Below are positions 56,686 to 64,000 of a DNA stretch of 64,000 bases, piece by piece. The DNA is from Mucilaginibacter sp. L196 (GTDB lineage Bacteria > Bacteroidota > Bacteroidia > Sphingobacteriales > Sphingobacteriaceae): positions 298,676 through 362,675 of the forward strand of contig NZ_LMUO01000006.1 of assembly GCF_009765905.1 (NCBI RefSeq), written 5' to 3'. Numbering within the stretch: the stretch's first letter is position 1; every line of letters starts with the position of its first letter. The notes under the pieces were generated by a model. It saw only the letters and a list, made by a program, of their open reading frames with translations. It ran no database searches and was not told the origin of the DNA. The position numbers and the translations under genes were made by a program.

Positions 56686-59094
56686 CTACTCGCTTCTCAA
56701 ACTTTCTACCGGATTAGCGAAAGCAGCCTTTATCGTTTGCAGCATAATAAGAAATGCGGTTATAACTGTTAATAAGGCTATCGAAAAAACAAAAGGCGAA
56801 AGCGATATGCTTATCCTGTAAGCATATCCGCTCAGCCACTTTTGCATAATCAGATAAGCAAGCGGACAAGCGATTACCCCTGCTATCATGATCACGCCTA
56901 AAAAATCCTTCAAAAAAAGTGAAGTTATACCTGCAACAGACGAACCTAATACCTTGCGGATACCGATTTCCTTAGTACGTTTTTGAACACTTAGCGATAC
57001 TAAACCTAGTACACCAAGCAAAACAATTATCAAAGCTAAAACGGTGGCAATATAGGCTGCTTTTTTTAGCTGTAATTCTGTAGCATAAAGCTGTTTAAGC
57101 GCATCATCCATAAATTTGTATTCAAATGGGGCTCCCGGCATTAGCTCGGCCCATCTTTTTTGTAAGGCAGACAGGTTTTGTTGTATGTCACCCGGTTTCA
57201 ACTTGATAGAGAAGTAACGGTAATAAGTACTATAATTAACATTATTAAATGTGATTGGAAGTATCTTATCCTGCATCGATCCGAAGTGAAAATCAGCAGT
57301 AACGCCGCGAATGATAGATGCAACAGGGTAACCCGGCGACATTATTTTTTGGTCAATGGCTTCAGCGTCATTTTTAAACCCTAACGCTTTTGCTTCTGTT
57401 TCGTTGATCACCACATCGCTACTATCTGCCAGGTTAAAAACAGGTTTAAAAAACTGCCCAGCCTTTAACGGAATATTATAGGTTGAAGCGTATTGATTAT
57501 CAACGGTTAACCCTTGTGCTACTATAGTTTGTGACGGGTTTGCACCCTGGCGGTAAACCTGGTAATTACCACCGTTTGCGCCATCTGGAATTACGTAAGA
57601 TAAGGTGATGCTGCCTACCTGGCGCATTTGTGAAAGTTGGTATCGAATCGCTTCCATTTTTTGGACACCTTTTGGCGACCAATCTCTTGGTACTTGCGAA
57701 TAGATCACATAATCTTTATTATAGCCTAAATTGTTGCTAAAGAACAGGCTGATCTGCTGCGAAATAACAATCGCGCCTATAAAAACAATAGCCGCTATAG
57801 TGAATTGAAAAGCCACCAGCGTTTTGCGGAATAATACACTTTCTTTTACTGAAGATAGTTTTCCTTTCAGGGAGTCGACAGCTTTTAAGGCCGATAATAC
57901 AAGTGCCGGGTAAATTCCTGCTAACAAGCCAACTAACAAAGCAACCATAAATGGTAGCGGAATAAAATATAATGGAAAACTAAATAAACCGGTAATCTCT
58001 TTGCCTAATACATTGCTAAAAAAAGGCCTCGCTAACAGGTATATTCCTAAAGCCACCAGTGTTGCTATCATAGCAATTAGAGTCGACTCCGCCAGAAACT
58101 GCCATATCAGCTGTTTTCGCAAGCCACCCATTACTTTACGTATACCCATTTCCCTCATTCTCCCCGAGGCCCTGCCAATACAAATATTTACGAAATTGAT
58201 GATTGCCATCAACAAAATAAACAAAGCAATACAGGACAATGTATAGGTCATTTTTTTAACTACGCCGCCTTCAGTAATCATATTATAATCCTTTAAAGCA
58301 ACCAGGTAGGGCGTTAAATTTTTGCTGACCTGTTCAGAAGCGTTTTTGTGAAGCAAGGCAATCATAGCCTTTTCAACGGCCTTGGGATCTATGCCTTTTT
58401 TCAGTTCGATATAATCTACGATATAGGTATTATCCCAACCACTTAAATTTCTTTTGAAATATTTGGCAGCATCAGCATTAACAAAGAAGTCAGAAATATT
58501 GCGGGTGCTTACGGCAGTAACGGAGTTTTGCGAAATATCTCCCAATACCCCCGAAACGGTAAAATCGTGTTTATCGCCTGAAAAACTCTCAAAATTCAGC
58601 AATTGCCCAACTACATCTGTACGGCCAAAATATTTCATCGCCATTTGCGAAGTGATCACTACCGAAAAAGGGTCATTTAACGCGGTATTCGCATCGCCTT
58701 GCAGCAATTTAAAACCGTACATATTAAGCAAAGTGCTATCGCCTACCTGTACCGTTTCACGAAAATGCTTATCTCCTTTTGATACGTTGGTGGTTATACC
58801 GTCAAACCGGTAATAATTAGTAACTAAGCCCGGATAGCTTTCCTTAAGCGCTTTGGGTAACTCCGCGGAGCTGCCAATTACAAAGCCCATATTGGGGTCT
58901 TTCCATTTACTTTGGATGATGTATTGATTATCCGCATCCTTTAATTGGCGGTTTACCTGCAACTCGCCCCAAACATATGCGCCTATCAGCAAACTAAAAG
59001 CTATGCCTATTGAAAGACCGAAAATATTGATGATAGAAAAAGCTTTGTTCTTCCAAAGGTTTCGCCAGGCAATTTTAATGTAGCTTTTAAGCAT
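56686..59094 (-). CDS. FtsX/MacB-type ABC transporter permease
   Basis: 802 residues from the ATG at 59094 (MLKSYIKIAWRNLWKNKAFS, the family's usual opening); an upstream ATG at 59130 would add 12 residues without family support. It has eight membrane segments in two FtsX-like halves: one near the N-terminus, three around 285-420 (RMREMGIRKVMGGLRKQLIW is the FtsX motif), one near 425-450 and three at the C-terminus (KRTKEIGIRKVLGSSVAGIT), with two periplasmic MacB-PCD domains. The ATPase partner is not encoded here. Such Bacteroidota permeases export small molecules or act in envelope stress. Confidence 0.9.
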   Translation of the reverse strand: MLKSYIKIAWRNLWKNKAFSIINIFGLSIGIAFSLLIGAYVWGELQVNRQLKDADNQYIIQSKWKDPNMGFVIGSSAELPKALKESYPGLVTNYYRFDGITTNVSKGDKHFRETVQVGDSTLLNMYGFKLLQGDANTALNDPFSVVITSQMAMKYFGRTDVVGQLLNFESFSGDKHDFTVSGVLGDISQNSVTAVSTRNISDFFVNADAAKYFKRNLSGWDNTYIVDYIELKKGIDPKAVEKAMIALLHKNASEQVSKNLTPYLVALKDYNMITEGGVVKKMTYTLSCIALFILLMAIINFVNICIGRASGRMREMGIRKVMGGLRKQLIWQFLAESTLIAMIATLVALGIYLLARPFFSNVLGKEITGLFSFPLYFIPLPFMVALLVGLLAGIYPALVLSALKAVDSLKGKLSSVKESVLFRKTLVAFQFTIAAIVFIGAIVISQQISLFFSNNLGYNKDYVIYSQVPRDWSPKGVQKMEAIRYQLSQMRQVGSITLSYVIPDGANGGNYQVYRQGANPSQTIVAQGLTVDNQYASTYNIPLKAGQFFKPVFNLADSSDVVINETEAKALGFKNDAEAIDQKIMSPGYPVASIIRGVTADFHFGSMQDKILPITFNNVNYSTYYRYFSIKLKPGDIQQNLSALQKRWAELMPGAPFEYKFMDDALKQLYATELQLKKAAYIATVLALIIVLLGVLGLVSLSVQKRTKEIGIRKVLGSSVAGITSLFLKDFLGVIMIAGVIACPLAYLIMQKWLSGYAYRISISLSPFVFSIALLTVITAFLIMLQTIKAAFANPVESLRSE

Positions 59095-59186
59095 GATGAT
59101 AATATTTTGGTTGTTACAAATGTGCAACACAATCAGTAATTATCTTAATGCCAATATGTTAAATAATGTTATTTGTTTCTTCGTTT

Positions 59187-59278
59187 GATTGTCATTCTGA
59201 ATGCAATGAAGAATCTATCACCTATGCATATTGGCGAGCAAAGTTTTGAGATTCTTCGCTACCGCTCAGAATGACAAA
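59187..59278. repeat. Family A palindromic repeat, copy A6
   Basis: Arms TTGTCATTCTGAATGCAATG...AGAATCT and GAGATTCTTCGCTACCGCTC AGAATGACAA, less perfect than A5. The interior holds the reverse complement of CGCCAAT, placing it with A4 in a second sub-family. It lies between scpA and the permease gene. Confidence 0.72.
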
Positions 59279-59295
59279 AAGAGTGTAGAATTGAA

Positions 59296-60051
59296 TTATT
59301 GAATTTCCTTCGCCGCTATCCAAAAGTTGTTGTAGCCCAACCCTACTTCTATTTTAATTAGCTCCTGTTGCAGCATCTCCAGCATGGCTAAAAAATTGTA
59401 TACGAAGTGAACTTTGTTATCGGAGTTACCGGCGATTGATTTAAAATCGAGCATTTTATTGATGTTCAATAACTGCTTAATGGCCTCTTTTTGCTTTTCG
59501 ATGGTGTAAGGGTATTGGACAATCGTATGGGTAACCTGCCTCTCACGCGACTCATAACTTTTGTTGAGGCGGTCATAAACCATCATTAGTCTGTACAGAC
59601 TTAGCTCTTGCAATTCGTCACCCGGCAAAGGCACTTTCTCTACCTGCTCCAGATCGTATGCTATATTGCCACGTTTTTCTTGTTTAAAACGTTCATCCTC
59701 ATACGGGCGAAGTTCTTCGCAAACCTCTTTTATTTTTTTGTATTCGATCAGTTTGCGTATCAGGTCTTCTTTATGGTCTATCTCGTTACCGGCCGCATCA
59801 ACCTCAAATCGCGGCAGCAACATTTTAGCCTTGATGCGCATCAGCGTAGCGGCTACAAAAATAAATTCGCTGGCAACCTCCATGTTCAGGGTAGCCATGT
59901 GGTGCAGATAAGTCAGGAAATCATCAGCAATTTTGGCAATGGGAATATCATGAATATTCAGCTCATCGCGCTCGATAAAAAAAAGCAGCAGATCAAACGG
60001 CCCTTCAAACTGGGTCAATTTAATTTCAAAGCCTTCTTCTACTATTGTCAT
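59296..60051 (-). CDS. scpA: Segregation and condensation protein ScpA
   Basis: 251 residues from the ATG at 60051. The kleisin-type N-terminus (FEIKLTQFEGPFDLLLFFIE) and the block FLTYLHHMATLNMEVASEFIFVAATLMRIKAKML, read in parts, are typical. The C-terminal winged-helix part (FVYNFLAMLEMLQQELIKI) is present. ScpA links the Smc ATPase heads and binds ScpB in chromosome condensation; smc and scpB are elsewhere. A perfect -7 box ends only 4 nt before the ATG, so the message is probably leaderless. Confidence 0.94.
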   Translation of the reverse strand: MTIVEEGFEIKLTQFEGPFDLLLFFIERDELNIHDIPIAKIADDFLTYLHHMATLNMEVASEFIFVAATLMRIKAKMLLPRFEVDAAGNEIDHKEDLIRKLIEYKKIKEVCEELRPYEDERFKQEKRGNIAYDLEQVEKVPLPGDELQELSLYRLMMVYDRLNKSYESRERQVTHTIVQYPYTIEKQKEAIKQLLNINKMLDFKSIAGNSDNKVHFVYNFLAMLEMLQQELIKIEVGLGYNNFWIAAKEIQ

Positions 60052-60055
60052 CAAC

Positions 60056-60063
60056 CAAAAATA
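60056..60063 (-). promoter_or_regulatory. -7 promoter box for scpA
   Basis: TATTTTTG on the minus strand, perfect TAnnTTTG, followed by GTTG and then the ATG. With the start site a few nt after the box, transcription would begin at or next to the A of the ATG. Confidence 0.55.
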
Positions 60064-60109
60064 AGTTAATTGGAGAGAAAAAGAAATGTTTATTAATCAC
60101 CTCGCAGAA

Positions 60110-60480
60110 ACTCACCCGGTCTTGCTTCGCTCGACCACCCTCTCTGCCACAAGCGCAATGTTATTAAGTTAAGCCTAAAACCGCGTAGGGGTTACATGTT
60201 GGTAGAAAAATAAAACGAAATAAATACCGTACCGTAGGGCAATGTCATTAAGTTAAGGGGGCGCCAAGCATATAGCCCCCTCTAAATCTCCCCCGGAAGG
60301 GGAGACTTTAGCTTCGCCCGCGTTTGTTTTTTTAAGTCCTCCCTACCGGGGAGGATTTAGGTGGGGCTTAACTTAATGACATTGACCGCAAGCGGCAAAG
60401 AGGGAAATGGACTTGTTTTTTCACCTCTTTGTCGCGCAGCGATAGAGAAGTCGGCAAGCGAAGCGTGGCCGGGTGAGTAA
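60110..60480. repeat. Nested composite repeat (family C outside, 18-bp inverted pair, family B inside)
   Basis: Outer ends: CTCACCCGGTCTTGCTTCGC on the left and GCGAAGCGTGGCCGGGTGAG on the right. Inside them CAATGTCATTAAGTTAAG (60240-60257) and its exact inverse (60367-60384) bracket a complete family B element at 60274-60368. A further variant, CAATGTTATTAAGTTAAG, lies at 60157-60174. The layout is that of one repeat inserted in another. Confidence 0.7.
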
Positions 60481-60563
60481 AGTCCACAAAACAATTATTA
60501 CGTTAACTTATATCTATTTTCCGAATTAAATAACTTACTTTGTAAGTTAAAATACTGTTAAGA

Positions 60564-62498
60564 ATGGCAATGCAGGTACCCGCCGGAAATTTACTTCAAA
60601 ACATACAATACCCCTCTGATCTAAAGCAACTTACAGAGGACCAGCTCGAGCAGGTCTGTCAGGAATTACGCCAATATATTATAGATGTAGTGTCGGTAAA
60701 TGGCGGCCATTTTGCCGCGAGTTTAGGTGTTGTTGAATTAACCGTGGCCCTGCAATATGTACTTAACACCCCTTATGATCAGCTAGTTTGGGACGTTGGC
60801 CACCAGGCTTACGGCCATAAAATATTAACCGGCCGCCGCGATCAGTTTCATACCAACCGTATTTATAAAGGAATCAGCGGTTTCCCTAAACGTTCTGAAA
60901 GTATTTATGATGCGTTTGGCGTTGGGCACTCCTCTACGTCCATTTCGGTGGCATTAGGCATGGCCGTTGCGTCGCAATATAAAGGCGAAACCGACAGACA
61001 GCACGTAGCCGTTATTGGCGATGGCGCCATGACTGCAGGTATAGCTTTTGAGGCATTGAACCATGCCGGTATCGAAAACTCAAACCTGTTGGTTATCCTG
61101 AATGACAACAACATGGCTATTGACCCTAACGTGGGTGCTTTGAAGGAATATCTGACCGATATTACTACATCAAAGCCTTATAATCGTTTTAGGGATGATA
61201 TTGCTACGGTGCTAACCAAAATATCGGCAATGGGGCCGGATGCTTTTAAATTCGCTAAGAAGATTGAGAAAAGCATTAAGGGAACCTTGCTTAAACGCAG
61301 TAATTTTTTCGAGGCGCTACAATTCCGCTATTTTGGCCCGATAGATGGGCATGATGTAGAACATTTGGTTAAAGTGCTAAAAGACCTGCGCGATATACCG
61401 GGGCCAAAGCTATTGCATTGTGTTACCACCAAAGGTAAAGGCTATGCTTTGGCTGAAAAAGACCAAACCAAATGGCATGCACCCGGCTTGTTTGATAAGA
61501 TAACCGGCGAAATAAAAAAGACTAAATATGATAAGCCTCAACCTCCAAAATACCAGGATGTTTTTGGCCATACTATAATAGAACTTGCCGAGCAAAACCC
61601 TAAAATAATGGGCATTACCCCGGCAATGCCATCAGGATGTTCATTAAACCTGATGATGAAGGCGATGCCTAACCGTGCATTTGACGTGGGTATTGCCGAG
61701 CAGCATGCAGTAACATTTTCTGCAGGATTAGCTTCGCAGGGATTGATTCCGTTTTGTAATATATACTCCAGCTTTATGCAGCGGGCGTATGACCAGGTGA
61801 TACATGATGTGGCTATACAAAAGCTAAATGTTGTTTTTTGCCTGGATCGTGCCGGGATAGCCGGTGCCGATGGGCCGACACATCATGGCGCTTATGATTT
61901 GGCTTACATGCGTTGTATCCCGAATATGACGGTATCCGCGCCAATGAATGAAGAAGAACTGCGTAACCTGATGTTTACTGCACAGCAGGACGATATGGGG
62001 CCGTTTGTAATACGTTATCCGCGAGGTAACGGTGTTATGGTTGATTGGCAACGCCCAATGAAAGCCATCCCTGTTGGCAAAGGCCGCAAGGTATGCGATG
62101 GCGAAGAAGTTGCCATACTAACTATAGGAACCATTGGCAACGAAGTGGTAAAAGCTACTGTCGATTTAAACGCCGAAGGTTATTACCCCGCCCATTACGA
62201 TTTACGTTTTGTAAAACCTTTGGACGAAGCTTTGCTGCATGATGTTTTCAAGAAATTCAATAAAGTAATTACTGTTGAGGACGGCTGTCTGGAAGGCGGT
62301 ATGGGCAGCGCGGTACTTGAATTTATGGCTGATAACAAATACAAAGCTGATGTAGTTCGCCTGGGTATCCCTGACCATATTATTGAACACGGCGAACAAC
62401 CCGAACTATGGGCCGAATGCGGTTATGATGCCACATCAATTGCCGTGAAAGTTAAAGCCATAGCGGGTAAACGCAAAGCGCATACGATTGCTTCTTAA
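60564..62498 (+). CDS. dxs: 1-deoxy-D-xylulose-5-phosphate synthase
   Basis: 644 residues. The thiamine-diphosphate enzyme pattern is complete: [28 protein letters not shown], the cofactor motif [20 protein letters not shown] with LNDNNMAI, then the transketolase-like middle ([20 protein letters not shown]) and C-terminal domain. It condenses pyruvate and glyceraldehyde 3-phosphate, the first step of the MEP route to isoprenoids, which feeds quinones and the isopentenyl group that MiaB later acts on. It is a single-gene unit; its stop codon lies within the first unit of a tandem repeat. Confidence 0.97.
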   Translation: MAMQVPAGNLLQNIQYPSDLKQLTEDQLEQVCQELRQYIIDVVSVNGGHFAASLGVVELTVALQYVLNTPYDQLVWDVGHQAYGHKILTGRRDQFHTNRIYKGISGFPKRSESIYDAFGVGHSSTSISVALGMAVASQYKGETDRQHVAVIGDGAMTAGIAFEALNHAGIENSNLLVILNDNNMAIDPNVGALKEYLTDITTSKPYNRFRDDIATVLTKISAMGPDAFKFAKKIEKSIKGTLLKRSNFFEALQFRYFGPIDGHDVEHLVKVLKDLRDIPGPKLLHCVTTKGKGYALAEKDQTKWHAPGLFDKITGEIKKTKYDKPQPPKYQDVFGHTIIELAEQNPKIMGITPAMPSGCSLNLMMKAMPNRAFDVGIAEQHAVTFSAGLASQGLIPFCNIYSSFMQRAYDQVIHDVAIQKLNVVFCLDRAGIAGADGPTHHGAYDLAYMRCIPNMTVSAPMNEEELRNLMFTAQQDDMGPFVIRYPRGNGVMVDWQRPMKAIPVGKGRKVCDGEEVAILTIGTIGNEVVKATVDLNAEGYYPAHYDLRFVKPLDEALLHDVFKKFNKVITVEDGCLEGGMGSAVLEFMADNKYKADVVRLGIPDHIIEHGEQPELWAECGYDATSIAVKVKAIAGKRKAHTIAS

Positions 62499-62594
62499 TT
62501 GGTTGATTGGTTCATTAAGTTAAGTGGTTTCCTAGCCACTCACTCTTAATTGGTGAATAGTTGATTAAGTTAAGTGGTTTCTCAACCATTCACT
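62493..62594 (+). repeat. Two tandem 50-bp units at the end of dxs
   Basis: Both units contain TTAATTGG...GATTAAGTTAAGTGGTTTC, with period 50. They share the ATTAAGTTAAG core with the motifs at 60157, 60240 and 60367. The first unit overlaps the dxs stop codon. GGTTGATTGG near 62500 and CCAATAAAC/AATCAACC near 62597 add an inverted component. Confidence 0.6.
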
Positions 62595-62620
62595 AATCAA
62601 CCAATAAACTACTCACCACA

Positions 62621-64000
62621 TTAATGCGTTTTAGGTGCAGCTATATCATCGTATATCTGGCGGAATGAGCTGCGGATACCGATGGTAAACAAGGTGGTTT
62701 TATCATCATAATCCACATTCTTTTCATCGCGATATAAGGCGCTAAGCTCTATCCTTAGGTTGTATTTGGGATTAAGTACGTAGGCTACTTTTCCTTCCAG
62801 GTAATACATGTTGGTTGTTACACCCTGACCAATGTAGTTACCCTCCAGTTTAGCGGGGGTGGTATAGTCCTGATATGGATCCATGCCATAATCCAACCCG
62901 TTTAAAGGGTCTTGTCCGTAATGCCCGTAATCAGCCTCTCCTGAAAAATCAAATCTTTTGTAGCTGTAGTTTAACTGCCCAACCAACTCCCTGAAGTTAG
63001 CGCCCCAAGGATGTGCCAACGGTGCGCCATTACCTGTAAAGCTTAGGATAGGGCCACGTTCAGAATAGGTATATGGTTTAACATTGTTGGTTTCCAACAA
63101 ATAATTTAAGCCTTTTACACCAAACATATTCGCGCCTTTTATACCCAACTGGTAGCCATATTTATTACGGGCGCTGCCACCATCAGTAAAGAACTGCTTG
63201 GCCTGAAATTCGTCAAGCATGAATTGCCCATAGCCTGTAATACCATTGGTTAATTTATATTTTCCTGTAAAGCCAATCAAAGCGTTATCAGGTGAGCCAT
63301 TTGATGCCTCAAGCGGGCGTAAAAAGGTAATAGGATTTAAGTAGGTTACATCAAAGCTGCGTTCATGTCCTTCGTCATCCTTATCATACCAAATAACTGA
63401 ATCAAAGAAACCAAAGGAAAGCTTTTTACTAACGTTCCAATCAAAATAATGAAAAACACCCCATTTTTGGCGGGGACTACCACTGGCATCCAAATCATCC
63501 GGATCATCGAAATGAGCCCACATGGCGGTGTATTGTACATTACCCAAAGTACCTGTTAATTTAAAAAATGGATAAGGTGATATGTAATCAGATAGAAAAA
63601 GTGAGCGGTAACCATCACCAATAAAGTTTTTATCGTTACCGGCAGTAATGTTTAAATACTTGTTTGGTGTGTAGGATATAACGGCGGTGTAATATTGCCA
63701 GTCGTAGTTGTTTAGGCCATAAACTTTAGCCCTTGCTTCGCCGGGGATAATACCGGTTTGGTTGATATAATTGGTTTCGTAAGCCGGGAAATCGCCCTGG
63801 TTGCCGTACCAACTGGCATAGTAATATAATTTAGTGCCTACCGTACCGCCAATTTGAGCCCCGTATGATACTAATGAGGTGCTTTCCTTAGCGTCGGATA
63901 AGTTTTTACCCATGGTAAAGTTTGGCAATAAGTCAGCATAAAAGGTACTGTTTGCTGATTTTATGTCGATCAAATGCTCGTTAAATAGTTTATTGTAACC
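62621..64000 (-). CDS. Wzi/RemB-like outer-membrane beta-barrel protein (N-terminus cut by window edge)
   Basis: The frame is open from the stop at 62621 to the right window edge, giving 459 visible residues; the TTG at 63973 is not a credible start because reading continues upstream as GYNKLFNEHL. Alternating beta-strands with many Tyr and Phe, the stretch LNITAGNDKNFIGDGYRSLF and YLNPITFLRPLEASNGSPDN fit the capsule-assembly Wzi family, which in gliding Bacteroidota includes RemB. The last strands end IGIRSSFRQIYDD. It probably lies in the outer membrane; the link to gliding or capsule is family inference, though sprA in the same window makes it plausible. Confidence 0.7.
   Translation of the reverse strand, partial: GYNKLFNEHLIDIKSANSTFYADLLPNFTMGKNLSDAKESTSLVSYGAQIGGTVGTKLYYYASWYGNQGDFPAYETNYINQTGIIPGEARAKVYGLNNYDWQYYTAVISYTPNKYLNITAGNDKNFIGDGYRSLFLSDYISPYPFFKLTGTLGNVQYTAMWAHFDDPDDLDASGSPRQKWGVFHYFDWNVSKKLSFGFFDSVIWYDKDDEGHERSFDVTYLNPITFLRPLEASNGSPDNALIGFTGKYKLTNGITGYGQFMLDEFQAKQFFTDGGSARNKYGYQLGIKGANMFGVKGLNYLLETNNVKPYTYSERGPILSFTGNGAPLAHPWGANFRELVGQLNYSYKRFDFSGEADYGHYGQDPLNGLDYGMDPYQDYTTPAKLEGNYIGQGVTTNMYYLEGKVAYVLNPKYNLRIELSALYRDEKNVDYDDKTTLFTIGIRSSFRQIYDDIAAPKTH

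Larger units (their letters stand above)
60055..60563. other. 509-bp divergent intergenic region made mostly of nested repeats
   Basis: Between scpA (leftward) and dxs (rightward). It contains family C halves at about 60110-60150 and 60430-60480, CAATGT(C/T)ATTAAGTTAAG motifs, and a full family B element in the centre. Unique sequence is left only next to each gene; the dxs side has a near -7 box TTACTTTG at 60535-60542, 21 nt before the ATG. Confidence 0.65.

Noticed and set aside
56537..56821. 94-codon plus-strand ORF
   Set aside because: It is made of repeat A5 plus the antisense of the permease C-terminus.
60105..60481. CRISPR array
   Set aside because: Repeats are inverted and nested, without regular direct repeats and unique spacers; no cas genes are seen.
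63971..63973. TTG start for the Wzi/RemB-like gene
   Set aside because: The frame continues to the window edge with family-like sequence and no signal peptide, so the true start is outside.

Overview
This window is chromosomal DNA from a member of the Bacteroidota, most likely family Sphingobacteriaceae (Mucilaginibacter or Pedobacter-like). The evidence is a full SprA (type IX secretion translocon), a TonB receptor with an N-terminal carboxypeptidase-regulatory-like domain, a barrel-less MG2/plug protein, the Bacteroidota LptE and DUF4292 families, -7 promoter boxes of the TAnnTTTG type, and almost no Shine-Dalgarno sequences. The genus is inferred. I see no rRNA, tRNA, CRISPR array, prophage or transposase gene; the window is mostly core genome.

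Layout. 1-3708 (minus): TonB receptor followed by a beta-helix-like lipoprotein cut by the window edge. 4106-8838: clpS, a glycine-rich secreted protein, an MG2/plug surface protein and dcd. 8911-11025 (plus): overlapping genes for a phosphopantetheinyl transferase, LipB and an SGNH lipoprotein. 11210-13660: sdaA, bracketed by two copies of a MITE-like repeat, and an MscS channel. 14019-16009: groES-groEL. 16262-21720 (minus): miaB, a sigma-54 activator, lptE, an acidic TPR-like protein and secG, nearly gapless after miaB. 21842-25521 (plus): two tandem AsmA-like paralogues. 25815-35805 (minus): maeB-ruvA-sprA. 35952-39657: a LysM lytic transglycosylase, gatA and a subclass B3 metallo-beta-lactamase. 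40041-47037 (minus): acylphosphatase, flippase, dut, TPR protein, DUF4292 lipoprotein, EnvC-like protein and two TatA-type proteins. 47222-49904: carboxylesterase and amidohydrolase. 50041-51973 (plus): rlmN and comF. 52004-56425 (minus): glyA and a large hybrid histidine kinase. 56686-60051: FtsX-type permease and scpA. 60564-62498: dxs. 62621-end: a Wzi/RemB-like outer-membrane protein cut by the window edge.

Themes. Much of the window serves the cell envelope: T9SS translocon, LPS assembly, AsmA-like proteins, SecG and TatA export parts, peptidoglycan remodelling, a flippase and outer-membrane proteins. The rest is housekeeping: chaperonins, tRNA and rRNA modification, nucleotide-pool cleaning, lipoylation, serine and one-carbon metabolism, isoprenoid synthesis and chromosome condensation.

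The least ordinary layer is intergenic. At least four families of palindromic, MITE-like repeats occur (called A, B, C and D here), some nested inside each other. Copies flank sdaA and the metallo-beta-lactamase gene and abut the start codons of dut and acylphosphatase. One copy is bounded by an exact 12-bp direct repeat. A second pattern is that several -7 boxes lie only 4-9 nt before the start codon (scpA, rlmN, clpS), which implies leaderless or nearly leaderless mRNAs. The best candidate for an undescribed protein system is the tandem AsmA-like pair, followed by the acidic protein between LptE and SecG.
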